From assembly GCA_004292955.1 (NCBI GenBank), contig RDXX01000019.1, positions 62,001 through 126,000 of the forward strand: a stretch of DNA of 64,000 nt. Direction: 5' to 3'. A model generated the notes under the pieces. It worked only from the letters and a program-made list of their open reading frames with translations. It was not told the origin of the DNA and did no database searches. This DNA is from Oscillatoriales cyanobacterium. GTDB lineage: Bacteria > Cyanobacteriota > Cyanobacteriia > Cyanobacteriales > Microcoleaceae. Position numbers and translations under genes: made by a program. Shown here piece after piece: positions 18,107-25,884 of the stretch; position 1 is the stretch's first letter; each line of letters opens with the position of its first letter.

Positions 18107-18144
18107 CCCCCCACATCCCAAGCTTTTCGGGATTTGGGGGGTTT
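18107..18144. terminator. Strong GC hairpin after murI
   Basis: A CCCCCC/GGGGGG stem extended by CATCCC/GGGAT (with one G-rich bulge) encloses a short loop and is followed by TTT. It sits 170 bp after murI in plus orientation and is consistent with a terminator. Confidence 0.6.
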
Positions 18145-18260
18145 AATTATTGCGATCGGAGGTAGCAATCAATCATCAATCTGTAATAAGATTTAACAAA
18201 AGCTTTGATGAACAATGCAAATAACGTCCTCTATCTGCTGGAGCTCTTCAGCCTTGAACC

Positions 18261-18815
18261 ATGTCACCCTATATATCGCAAGCAGTGTTACTTGTAGACG
18301 GCTATAACATGATTGGACTTTGGCCTCGACTCCGAGAGAAGCGCGATCGCGACGAACTCGAAACAGCCCGCCGCGAGTTGATTGAGGTTTTAGTTAACTA
18401 CAGCGCCGTTCAAGATTTTGAGGCCAGACTGGTGTTTGACGCTCACTATCGAGATACTCCGAGCGTTAAAGAAATTATTACTAAAAATTTATCAGTGCAC
18501 TACACTGACTTCGGTCAGACGGCAGATACTTATATTGAAAAGTCTTGTGCTAGTTTGCGCTACGAGTTGCGATCGGTCAAAGGCAAAGGGCGGATGATTG
18601 TCGCCACCTCAGACCGAGCGCAGCAATTGACCGTAGTCGGCTACGGTGCCGAATGGATGTCCGCCGAACAACTAGCCGCTGACGTAGAATCCACCGCCCG
18701 CCGCAGCGAGCGCCAGCACAAATCCCGCAAACACAACTCCAGTCGCTTTCTGTCGAATTCCCTCGATCCTGAATCGCAGCAGCGCCTCGCCAGAATGAGA
18801 ATGGGGCTGCATTAG
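18261..18815 (+). CDS. NYN domain (YacP/Rae1-like) RNase-type protein
   Basis: A 184-residue protein with the PIN-like NYN fold. VLLVDGYNMIG holds the first acidic residue; ARLVFDAHYRD and MIVATSDRAQQ hold further acidic positions. YacP/Rae1 homologues are ribosome-associated mRNA endonucleases in Bacillus; that role here is inferred from the family. The tail (RSERQHKSRKHNSSRFLSN) is basic and could bind RNA. No clear ribosome site. It lies just upstream of tRNA-Asn. Confidence 0.85.
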   Translation: MSPYISQAVLLVDGYNMIGLWPRLREKRDRDELETARRELIEVLVNYSAVQDFEARLVFDAHYRDTPSVKEIITKNLSVHYTDFGQTADTYIEKSCASLRYELRSVKGKGRMIVATSDRAQQLTVVGYGAEWMSAEQLAADVESTARRSERQHKSRKHNSSRFLSNSLDPESQQRLARMRMGLH

Positions 18816-18923
18816 CTGCTGGAACCCGCTTTCTGTACGATCGAAAAAAAGTTTGTCAAAGGCCTTGCCAAATCCTCTAAGTTCAGCTACTATTAGTAAA
18901 TGTGGGTGACAAAAACCACGCAA

Positions 18924-18995
18924 TCCTCGGTAGCTCAGTGGCAGAGCGATCGGCTGTTAACCGATTGGTCGTAGGTTCAAATCCTACCCGGGGAG
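18924..18995 (+). tRNA. tRNA-Asn (GTT)
   Basis: A 72-nt cloverleaf with acceptor stem TCCTCGG/CCGGGGA, D-arm TAGCTCAGTGGCAGAGC, anticodon stem ATCGG/CCGAT around loop CTGTTAA (anticodon GTT at 18956-18958), and T-arm GTAGGTTCAAATCCTAC. The discriminator is G. CCA is not encoded. Confidence 0.97.
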
Positions 18996-19005
18996 TTAGT
19001 AAAAG

Positions 19006-19041
19006 TCTGAAGTTGGAAGTTTCCAGCTTCAGATTTTTTTG
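19006..19041 (+). terminator. Rho-independent terminator of tRNA-Asn
   Basis: A 13-bp stem (TCTGAAGTTGGAA with TTCCAGCTTCAGA, one G-U pair) is followed by a run of seven T. Confidence 0.9.
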
Positions 19042-19075
19042 TTTTTATTTTCCGATATATTTTTCTATAATGTAG

Positions 19076-19147
19076 ATGCAAACACTTTACCTGTATCGTC
19101 AGGAACCCAACTCTAAAGAGATTGGGCTTGCAAGAGAAATCAAGTAA
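19076..19147 (+). pseudogene. TnpB-type C-terminal fragment
   Basis: The frame from the ATG at 19076 reads MQTLYLY then RQEPNSKEIGLAREIK and stops at 19147. The R/K-Q-E-P phrase resembles the C-terminal tails of cyanobacterial TnpB proteins. A TATAAT-like sequence lies immediately before the ATG. I read this as the last codons of a tnpB gene fused by deletion to upstream sequence; a 23-residue peptide gene is the alternative. Confidence is limited because the fragment is short. Confidence 0.4.
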
Positions 19148-19411
19148 GCCATTCTGACCAGCCTAAGACCTCACGCAGGTCTACGTTATTTGGGTCACGA
19201 CACCCTGTGGATGCGACGCTAGTCCCCTGCCCTGTCGCTAGTAGTTAAACTGTTTCAAGGTCACTGAAACAGTGCTGCTAGCCGGAAAAAGCCCTTATAA
19301 CATTGACCGACAAGCGAACATTACCCGAAAGGGATTCGGAGACAACCATATCTCCACAGAGGGGCAACCATACCCCTCTAACCCCGAAAGGGGATTCAAG
19401 GCGGTTGAAAC
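19148..19411 (+). ncRNA. Possible omegaRNA/right-end region of a deleted TnpB element
   Basis: About 260 nt without coding sense, dense in hairpins: AGACCT/AGGTCT (19165-19181), CTGTTTC/GAAACAG (about 19250-19272), GAGGGG/CCCCTC (about 19359-19380) and CCCC-GAAA-GGGG (about 19382-19393). It ends GGCGGTTGAAACC. In IS200/605 and IS607 elements, the tnpB stop is followed by such a structured RNA whose 3' end is the element's right end. The boundary then lies about 18 bp before the antitoxin start. This is inference from position and structure. Confidence 0.4.
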
Positions 19412-19428
19412 CTTACCAAATATTTTTT

Positions 19429-19659
19429 ATGAGCTATCGCGATATCATCACCATAGAGCCAGATAAGCGTGGTGGCAAGCCCTGCATTCGTCGGATGCGA
19501 ATTACGGTTTACGATGTTCTTGGCTGGCTGGCTTCTGGAATGTCTATTACTGAGATTATTGACGACTTCCCAGAACTGACAGAAACAGATATTAGAGCCT
19601 GTTTAGAGTTTGTCGCCGATCGCGATCGTCGTTTAGTTGCTTCGGTGAGTGTCGCTTGA
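19429..19659 (+). CDS. DUF433 antitoxin-like protein
   Basis: A 76-residue protein that matches DUF433: YRDIITIEPDKRGGKPCIRR, the MRITVYDVLGWLASGMS helix-turn-helix region and TETDIRACLEFVADRDRR. DUF433 proteins are commonly paired with DUF5615 PIN-like partners as toxin-antitoxin modules, and that partner begins here inside its last codons (overlap at 19656-19659). The start at 19429 is chosen from family length; the upstream frame crosses the putative element tail and is not expected to be coding. Confidence 0.85.
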   Translation: MSYRDIITIEPDKRGGKPCIRRMRITVYDVLGWLASGMSITEIIDDFPELTETDIRACLEFVADRDRRLVASVSVA

Positions 19660-19835
19660 AACTACTATTCGATCAAAATCTGAGCCGAAAATTAGTTACT
19701 CGCTTGGCTGATATTTTCCCTAACGCTAGCCATGTTGAATTTCACGGGCTAGCAGAGAAAACAGATACAGAAATCTGGGATTTCGCTAAGTTGAACGATT
19801 TCTGTATTGTGACAAGTATGATTGCAACGAAGTAA
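19656..19835 (+). pseudogene. Truncated DUF5615 PIN-like toxin
   Basis: A TTG start overlaps the DUF433 stop (TTGA). The 59 residues begin MKLLFDQNLSRKLVTRLAD and include ASHVEFHGLAEKTDTEIWDF and NDFCIVTS, all typical of the DUF5615 N-terminal half. After IVTS, where the family normally continues with a D-x-D/F acidic motif and about 50 more residues, the frame reads MIATK and stops. The toxin is probably inactive. Confidence 0.75.
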
Positions 19836-19878
19836 AAAGACTTTGTGCATCCGCTGCAATGATTTTTTACTGTCACCG

Positions 19879-20385
19879 CTACTCCTCAAATGAAATTAAA
19901 AGCTTCCGCAGCAGTTGAGCTAGAACTTTACGTTCGGCTTCGTCTAAAGCGCTAAGGAGTCGATGCTCATTGGCAACATGAGCCTCAACAGCTTTCTCGA
20001 TCGCGTTGAAACCTTTATCGGTTAACTGAATTAGCGTCCCTCGGCGATCGCTCGGATCGTCCATGCGCTTCACAAGATCGGCCCGTTCTAAGCGATCTAT
20101 ACGATGCGTCATCGTACCCGATGAAACCATCAATGTATTGAATAGCTCGGTCGGCGTAAGCTGGTACGGTTGGCCAGAACGGCGCAATGTCGCCAACACA
20201 TCAAATTCTCCAACGTTCAAGCCAAAGTTGGAAAATGTCTGTTGAAGCGATCGTTCTAAGTATTTGGTCAGTCGCCCCATCCTACCAATAATGCCCATTG
20301 GCGACACATCTAAGTCAGGGCGCTCTCTTTGCCATTGAGCCAAAATCGCATCGACTGGATCGGCATTCATTGAAATGCTACTCAC
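19879..20385 (-). CDS. MarR family transcriptional regulator
   Basis: A 168-residue winged-helix regulator. The core shows LNVGEFDVLATLRRSG, the recognition-helix region TPTELFNTLMVSSGTMTHRIDRL, and the wing KRMDDPSDRRGTLIQLTDKG. It is divergent from an EamA-family transporter, and the shared spacer holds three copies of an ATCTT-N6-AAGAT-type palindrome. That suggests autoregulation plus control of the transporter (inference). A GTG at 20385 or an ATG at 20370 can start it. Confidence 0.92.
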   Translation of the reverse strand: MSSISMNADPVDAILAQWQRERPDLDVSPMGIIGRMGRLTKYLERSLQQTFSNFGLNVGEFDVLATLRRSGQPYQLTPTELFNTLMVSSGTMTHRIDRLERADLVKRMDDPSDRRGTLIQLTDKGFNAIEKAVEAHVANEHRLLSALDEAERKVLAQLLRKLLISFEE

Positions 20386-20406
20386 CTAAAAATTTTGATG
20401 CCAACC

Positions 20407-20463
20407 ATCTTAACATCAAGATAAATGCTAGAATCTTGGCATCAAGTATCTTGACGTTAAGAT
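20407..20463. promoter_or_regulatory. Three operator-like palindromes
   Basis: ATCTTAACATCAAGAT (20407-20422), ATCTTGGCATCAAGTA (20433-20448) and ATCTTGACGTTAAGAT (20448-20463) share ATCTT-N6-AAGAT. They lie between the divergent MarR and EamA genes. The last ends 6 bp before the transporter start codon. They are the probable MarR binding sites. Confidence 0.75.
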
Positions 20464-20469
20464 AAAATT

Positions 20470-21372
20470 GTGAAGACAGCTACTGTTCGCCTCTCTGATA
20501 TTCTGCTGACTGCTCTGGCGCCGATGATCTGGGGAACAACTTATGTTGTAGCGACTGAACTCCTGCCCCCTAACCATCCGCTATTAGTGGCTGCTTTGCG
20601 ATCGCTCCCCATCGGTATTCTGCTAGCAGCCTGGTTTAGACAACTGCCCAAAGGTATTTGGTGGTGGCGTATTCTGCTCTTGGGTAGCCTCAATATCGGA
20701 ATTTTTCAAGCACTATTATTTGTCGCTGCTTATCGCCTTCCGGGTGGCGTTGCTGCAACGGCAGGCGCAATCCAACCTTTATTAGTCGTATTATTTTCTT
20801 CGTTAATATTGAATGAAAAACCGTCTAAGCTGTCTATTGTGGTGGCGATCGCAGGCTTTATTGGTGTCGGGTTGCTGGTTCTGGGCCCTAATGCGCGTCT
20901 TGATAGCATTGGCATTGTTGCTGCGATCGCTGGAGCTGCAACAATGGGTCTGGGAACGGTGCTAGTCAAACGTTGGAAACGCCCAGTTTCTCTACTTGTT
21001 TTTACAGCATGGCAGTTAACAGTTGGTGGAATCGTTCTGCTGCCGATCGCCCTAGCGATCGAAGGGCCAATAACTCATATCTCAACAACTAACCTATTGG
21101 GCTTCGTTTACCTGGGCTTAGTCGGCACTGGAGTTGCTTATGCACTTTGGTTTCGGGGGATTGATAAACTCAAAACATCGGCTGTGGCATCGCTAGGGTT
21201 GATGAGTCCTGTAGTAGCAACACTACTGGGATTCGTCTTACTACACCAAACACTTACGCCAATTCAACTGATTGGGATGGGAATTGTTTTGATGAGTGTT
21301 TTGATAGGGCAACAAACGGATCGGCTACGTCAACGCTTATCTAATACTTTCAAATCTCGGATCAAAAAATAA
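20470..21372 (+). CDS. EamA/DMT family transporter
   Basis: A 300-residue inner-membrane protein with two five-helix EamA repeats: LTALAPMIWGTTYVVATELL at the start of the first and GAATMGLGTVLVKRW near the start of the second. The signature glycines and the LGLVGTGVAYALWFRGI segment are present. The family exports metabolites or drugs; the substrate is unknown. The start is a GTG only 6 bp after the last operator-like palindrome, leaving no room for a normal ribosome site, so the mRNA may be leaderless or the start further in. Probably controlled by the divergent MarR gene. Confidence 0.9.
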   Translation: MKTATVRLSDILLTALAPMIWGTTYVVATELLPPNHPLLVAALRSLPIGILLAAWFRQLPKGIWWWRILLLGSLNIGIFQALLFVAAYRLPGGVAATAGAIQPLLVVLFSSLILNEKPSKLSIVVAIAGFIGVGLLVLGPNARLDSIGIVAAIAGAATMGLGTVLVKRWKRPVSLLVFTAWQLTVGGIVLLPIALAIEGPITHISTTNLLGFVYLGLVGTGVAYALWFRGIDKLKTSAVASLGLMSPVVATLLGFVLLHQTLTPIQLIGMGIVLMSVLIGQQTDRLRQRLSNTFKSRIKK

Positions 21373-21391
21373 CTTACAGTCGTCATCCTAA

Positions 21392-21444
21392 GGTGCGTCA
21401 GGAACAAGAGTTTCGAGTTGCATCAACTATTTGGCTGACGCACC
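21392..21444. repeat. Inverted repeat GGTGCGTCAG/CTGACGCACC
   Basis: Ten-bp perfect arms with a 33-nt loop lie between the convergent EamA and glycosyltransferase genes. It may serve as a bidirectional terminator. A related arm pair (GGTGCGTCGCG) lies at 50261-50318, suggesting a dispersed small repeat. Confidence 0.7.
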
Positions 21445-21464
21445 CTACGGAATATTACCGAATA

Positions 21465-22670
21465 CTAAACATCGCGTTCCGTGCGTACCCATTTAGTTTG
21501 CCGTTTCAGGATAAAACCCAGATACAAAGGGATTTTCCACAGGATGTAAAAAGGAACAGATAATAGAGTTGCGCCGGAAATGTCGGCACGCCCAAATTTT
21601 GCCCAAGCGCTGACAATTGAAACTAAAATTAGCAATCCTTGTACTCCTAATAATATGGCGGGAATCGCGGATGCTCCGATAATTGCTGCTAGTATTGAGG
21701 CGGCAAAAGTGGCTAGCCAGATAGCAACTAAAAGGGATAGAGGAGGGACGGCTAAGTCGAGGGCGATCGCCATTAAGTCAAAACGCTGTTGCTCGATCGA
21801 AGCTGTCGCCAGCCTGGGAGTTTGAGTTAGCAAGGTTTGTAAGTGTCCGTGTTCCCATCTGGTTCTTTGAGTTTTAGCTACTTGTTCCTGCTGCGGCAAA
21901 CATCCGGTGACTCGGGCTTCGGGGCAGAATACCGTTGGATGTCCGGCGATCGCCAAATCCAAGCTCATTTGCATATCTTCGACGATATTGCTGCTGGCTA
22001 AGGGAACATCTCGAATGATTAACCACGGAAAAGCCATGCCCGTACCTGTTAGCAATGACGGGAATCCTAACTGTTTTAATCCGCTCGGCCGGACTAGGTT
22101 TTTCACTAGAAATGCTAAGGCAGAAATCGAATCTTTTGGGGTAGGATTGGGCGGCTGTTCCATTAAATATGTTGCTTGGACTGGCCTTTGTTCTGCCATT
22201 GCTACCCGGGCTAATTTATCGATCGCGTCCGGCTGACAAATGCAGTCGGCGTCAACCATGATGATTACTTCTGGGGGGTCTGAGGCGATCGACTGCAAGC
22301 CGAAATCTAGGGCGTATCCCTTCCCCTTGCGTTCTGTGTCGTGGCGCTCGATCGCGCTTGCACCGCTGTTGCGGGCGATTTCTGCTGTGGCGTCGGTGCA
22401 GTTGTCAGCAATCACTAACAGCCGGTCTTGAGGTGTTAGCTGCGGCAATATAGTGGAGATGGTGGCGGCTATTCCTGCTGCTTCGTTGTAGGCGGGAATT
22501 AAAACTGCTACTTTGGGGCGGGCTTCTTGAGTTTCCGCTGTGTCGCCAAAGCTGGACAGGAAAGCTGCACAGCATTCTAGGAATAGAACTGCAACCGGAA
22601 TTAGAACGATCAGGGCGATCGCCAAGAGTACAACATCAACAAATAGGAACCCTAGCTGATTTATTTGCAC
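21465..22670 (-). CDS. Glycosyltransferase family 2, membrane-bound
   Basis: A 401-residue protein. An N-terminal membrane helix (residues about 10-38) precedes a GT-A domain: VAVLIPAYNEAAGIAATIST, the nucleotide-sugar D-region LVIADNCTDATAE, the metal site IIMVDADC and the acceptor motif TQRTRWEHG (Q/R-x-x-R-W-x-x-G). Two or three C-terminal membrane helices follow, ending in IPLYLGFILKRQTKWVRTERD. This layout matches processive or polyisoprenoid-type GT2 enzymes making surface polysaccharide. The sugar cannot be predicted. It is monocistronic. Confidence 0.9.
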   Translation of the reverse strand: MQINQLGFLFVDVVLLAIALIVLIPVAVLFLECCAAFLSSFGDTAETQEARPKVAVLIPAYNEAAGIAATISTILPQLTPQDRLLVIADNCTDATAEIARNSGASAIERHDTERKGKGYALDFGLQSIASDPPEVIIMVDADCICQPDAIDKLARVAMAEQRPVQATYLMEQPPNPTPKDSISALAFLVKNLVRPSGLKQLGFPSLLTGTGMAFPWLIIRDVPLASSNIVEDMQMSLDLAIAGHPTVFCPEARVTGCLPQQEQVAKTQRTRWEHGHLQTLLTQTPRLATASIEQQRFDLMAIALDLAVPPLSLLVAIWLATFAASILAAIIGASAIPAILLGVQGLLILVSIVSAWAKFGRADISGATLLSVPFYILWKIPLYLGFILKRQTKWVRTERDV

Positions 22671-22844
22671 AATTCTAGTACCTTAATTTAATTTAATTTG
22701 CTGCGGTCATTGAGTTGATTTAATCAAATTGCACCCTGGTCTACTCAGCGAGCAAACCTATTATCTAAGCTATCATAATATCATGTCCTGAAAAATCACC
22801 ATTATTAGGTGCGAGCCTTCGAGAAGACGGGATATTATGCAGCG

Positions 22845-22876
22845 ATTCATCTGCGTTCATCTGCGTTCATCTGCGG
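22845..22876. repeat. CTGCGTTCAT tandem repeat
   Basis: Three near copies of a CTGCGTTCAT-type unit end in CTGCGGTTAA just after the cbiET stop. A similar phrase (CCGCGTTTATC) lies at about 48643-48670. Confidence 0.6.
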
Positions 22877-22890
22877 TTAAAATTCTAGAA

Positions 22891-24204
22891 TTAATTCAAA
22901 TGTCGATCGATCGTCACAATCGAAATTGGATTCAACGCATCAAAACGAGTCAAACTGCCCGCAGACACAGAACGCGATAACTGCACCTGCACGATGCGGT
23001 AACTCCAGTGCGGTTCCCGGCGCACCCGATCGCCAATCCAGCTTAAAACAGTAGCAATATCCTCAAAAACATCCAAAGCTAGGACGATCGACCCTCCAGC
23101 GAGCAGCCGCAGAGCGCAAACGCCCAAAATTTTAGTCAACCCTCCACCGCTACCACCGATAAAAATCCGGTGCGGCGGACGCAAGCGGTGCAAGATTTCC
23201 GGGGCGGTTCCGTGAATCGAAAACACATTTTGCAACTCAAAACGGCGACAATTGAGTTCGATCGCAGAAGTGCCAGAAACCGTTTGTTCGATCGCGTATA
23301 CTTCGGACTGCGGGAATAAACGAGCAATCTCGATCGACACAGAACCGTTACCAGCACCCACATCCCAGACAACTTGTTCGGGTTGCAAAGCCAATTGAGC
23401 CAACACCAACACCCGCACTTCCCGTTCAACCGTCAAACCAGGCCTGTCGCCACAACCGATAAAAGCTGCATCGGGAATACCCAACAAAGGCAACTTTCCC
23501 AAATCCAAAGCTTCTATCGGCGGGGAGTGCCGCAGCATCACCACTACGCTCAGCGGGGCAAAATCCTCTCCCAGCAAAGCTTCCAGAGACTTGTAACCCA
23601 CGCGCTCTTCGGCGGAACCCAAATTTTCGCCAACCCAAAACTGGTAGCGTGTGGGCAAATCCAGAGCTTTCACCAAACTTGCGATCGCCGCCGGAGTGCG
23701 AGTTTCGTCTGCGAGTACCGCAATTTTCTCAACACCCAGCTTGAGTTTTGCCGTCAGTTCCTCAAAAAAACGTCCCTGGGAACCCACAAAATGAGCATCC
23801 TGCCAAGGGATGTGCAAGCGGTTAAAGGCCAACTGCACGCAGCTTGCATGGGGGTGAAAAGTCAATTTATCCGGCGGCAGTTGGGAAATGAGCAACTTTC
23901 CCCAGCCGTGGAACAGCGGGTCTCCGGCAACTAAAATTACAATCAGTTGATGCGAGGGGGTGGAGGGGGGCGAAAAAGTCCCTGCATCTGGCTCTAAATT
24001 CGCATCTACGGCCAACCAACGCCGAATTTCCAGAATTGCTTCGGTTAAATCTTCCAACGCCCAGCGCTCGCAGGATTGCTCGGGAAAATAGCTCAAATGC
24101 CGATCGCTCCCGATGAGCAGAGCGGCCATTTCTACAACCTGCCGCGCCGATTCGCTCAGCCCAGCAGCTCCATCTAAACCAATACCAACAACGTGTACAG
24201 TCAC
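22891..24204 (-). CDS. cbiET: Precorrin-6Y methyltransferase/decarboxylase CbiE-CbiT fusion
   Basis: A 437-residue bifunctional enzyme of cobalamin synthesis: C5/C15 methylation and decarboxylation of (cobalt-)precorrin. The N-terminal CbiE half begins MTVHVVGIGLDGAAGLSES and has VILVAGDPLFHGWGK. The C-terminal CbiT half has the SAM-binding VVWDVGAGNGSVSIEIARL and RIFIGGSGGGLTKIL. The fusion matches CobL of other bacteria. The start is GTG. No other cobalamin genes flank it, and no cobalamin riboswitch is seen upstream. Confidence 0.93.
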   Translation of the reverse strand: MTVHVVGIGLDGAAGLSESARQVVEMAALLIGSDRHLSYFPEQSCERWALEDLTEAILEIRRWLAVDANLEPDAGTFSPPSTPSHQLIVILVAGDPLFHGWGKLLISQLPPDKLTFHPHASCVQLAFNRLHIPWQDAHFVGSQGRFFEELTAKLKLGVEKIAVLADETRTPAAIASLVKALDLPTRYQFWVGENLGSAEERVGYKSLEALLGEDFAPLSVVVMLRHSPPIEALDLGKLPLLGIPDAAFIGCGDRPGLTVEREVRVLVLAQLALQPEQVVWDVGAGNGSVSIEIARLFPQSEVYAIEQTVSGTSAIELNCRRFELQNVFSIHGTAPEILHRLRPPHRIFIGGSGGGLTKILGVCALRLLAGGSIVLALDVFEDIATVLSWIGDRVRREPHWSYRIVQVQLSRSVSAGSLTRFDALNPISIVTIDRHLN

Positions 24205-24223
24205 TTTTGCATTAAAAATTAAA

Positions 24224-24597
24224 AAACCAGAATTACTGATTTTTCCTGGTTTCTCATGAATTTTTTGCTTGATTTTGTTGTCAAGTCAGAATAATTAAAG
24301 CATTTTATAAGCAGTATTTTGAAGGTTGGGACAGAGGAGAGGGGGAGAGGGGGAGAGGGGGGAGAGGAGGAGAGGGGGAGAGGGGGAAGAATTGGGAGAG
24401 GGGGAGAGGGAAGAGGGGGAAGAATTGGGAAAATCTTCCTTGATTCCTCATAATTCTGGCTTGTATCGGTTAAATTCCGTACTTTGCTCGTTGCCGAACT
24501 TCGCTCGAACCTCTTTCTTCCTTCTTCCCTCTTCCTTCCTTCTTCCCTCTTCCTTCCTTCTTCCCTCTTCCCTCTTCCTTCTTCCTTCTTCCTTCGT
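24224..24597. repeat. Hairpin and purine/pyrimidine tandem repeats
   Basis: This roughly 395-bp spacer holds an AAACCAG/CTGGTTT hairpin (24224-24254), GGGGGAGA repeats (24335-24430) and CTTCTTCC repeats (24520-24597). The phrase TTGCTCGTTGCCGAACTTCG near 24485 echoes 14798. No gene is seen. Confidence 0.75.
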
Positions 24598-24599
24598 GG

Positions 24600-25418
24600 T
24601 CAAAACTCAAAAACAGGCCAATCCGGTTGCCGCACGTAGCTAGTCATATCGTCAAACTTCCGCAGTTCGGCTTTGTGCACCCACAGATCCTGGGGCGTGT
24701 CGAGCCATTGGTCGTTTAACTCAGCCATCAGGGCAGAAAAATGAGCGCGGTCTAGGTTCGGCCCGGTATCCCCAAAATAAGCCAGAGTAATGTGTGCCGT
24801 AAAATGATATTGCTGTTCAATTCCCAAGGCAATTAAATCGGGATTTTGATAGATCGATCGACGAAACTCCAGAATTTGCTTGTAAGAGTTTTCGTCCGTC
24901 GGTGCCAAACAGACACCTACAGCCCTAGTCATCACCATCAACCCCAGCACCGTCCAGCGTATGGGAGAGCCGCCCGCCAAGGGTTTGCAGGCCGCAAAAC
25001 CATCTTTCATGCGCCCGCGCAGTTGACCCTCAAATTCTGGATTTTTCTCAGAGGCATCTCGAAAAGCGCTGCTCCAAATCAGATCGGCGACGGTTAAATG
25101 GAAGCTATCAGGAGGCAGTGCTACGATCGCACCGTCCGCGATTTCCTGCAATAGCCGTTGTTGGACTGAGTGTAAATTAGTATAAAGTGCAGTATTGTCT
25201 GCATCTTCCCCCGCAGGTGGCGTAATCACCGAATAACCCGGAAAAGGTACAGGAGTTCTGTGACCGGCTTCATCAGGCTTAAATTTTGGAGATTCCTGAA
25301 TGTGTTCCACCTGGGACTTGTAGGAGTCCAGCAGCGTCATTCGCGCCACCCGATTTACGTAAGCTTGATAAGTATCATCCAATCTTGATTTCCTCGCGGT
25401 GAAATACTGCCACACCAA
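24600..25418 (-). CDS. 2H phosphoesterase-like protein (DUF1868)
   Basis: A protein of up to 272 residues with two H-x-T motifs of the 2H phosphoesterase superfamily: DSFHLTVADLIW (about residue 127) and YHFTAHITLAYFG (about residue 208). These two His-x-Thr pairs form the active site in relatives that cleave 2',3'-cyclic or related phosphodiesters. The DUF1868 label rests on the overall build. The substrate is unknown. The start is uncertain: TTG at 25418, GTG at 25415 or an internal ATG at about 25340. It stands alone beside decayed transposon DNA. Confidence 0.75.
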   Translation of the reverse strand: MVWQYFTARKSRLDDTYQAYVNRVARMTLLDSYKSQVEHIQESPKFKPDEAGHRTPVPFPGYSVITPPAGEDADNTALYTNLHSVQQRLLQEIADGAIVALPPDSFHLTVADLIWSSAFRDASEKNPEFEGQLRGRMKDGFAACKPLAGGSPIRWTVLGLMVMTRAVGVCLAPTDENSYKQILEFRRSIYQNPDLIALGIEQQYHFTAHITLAYFGDTGPNLDRAHFSALMAELNDQWLDTPQDLWVHKAELRKFDDMTSYVRQPDWPVFEF

Positions 25419-25494
25419 ATTTTATATTATGGTGCGGGCTTTCAACAGATACATTTAACCCGGCAAATCCAGGACTAAGCCTGATACTACCGTG

Positions 25495-25735
25495 TATGGC
25501 AATACAGAAAAAGCTGCAAGCTCTCCTGTCAAGGAGGTATCTCTCAAAGCTTTCAACAGGATATTGAAAGCGCCATTTGAATTTATGTCCACACTTTGAA
25601 CAGGTTTTTGATGTGTATTCTTCCGTTATGCCTACTACAAAACTGCCATTTAACAGCAGCTTGATGCTTCAACATTTGCTGGAAATGATAATGACTCAAA
25701 GTGACCATGGTCTTAGCTGTTTTAGTCGCTAAAGC
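25495..25735 (-). pseudogene. TnpB C-terminal remnant (zinc-ribbon region)
   Basis: Read on the minus strand, ATKTAKTMVTLSHYHFQQML and KHQAA are followed, after a one-base frameshift near 25641 (an extra A in GTTAAATGG), by VVGITEEYTSKTCSKCGHKF. E-E-Y-T-S-K-T-C-S-x-C-G is the hallmark of the TnpB zinc ribbon before the last RuvC aspartate. The second CxxC and the final catalytic region are gone. This is a dead fragment of an IS200/605-type gene. Confidence 0.8.
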
Positions 25736-25884
25736 ATTTTTTTCTCAATCTACACTACCAGCTTTTACCTAATTATTCAAGAAGTTTCTAGAAAATCATT
25801 TACTTTGTATCAAGAGTCTGATTCAGGATATGTTGGACTTCGGGATCGTGCAAATCTGATTTTTTGGGCTGCTGAACTTGAAAT

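Noticed and set aside
24205-24330. Cobalamin riboswitch upstream of cbiET
   Set aside because: Only a simple hairpin is present and no B12-box-like sequence is visible.
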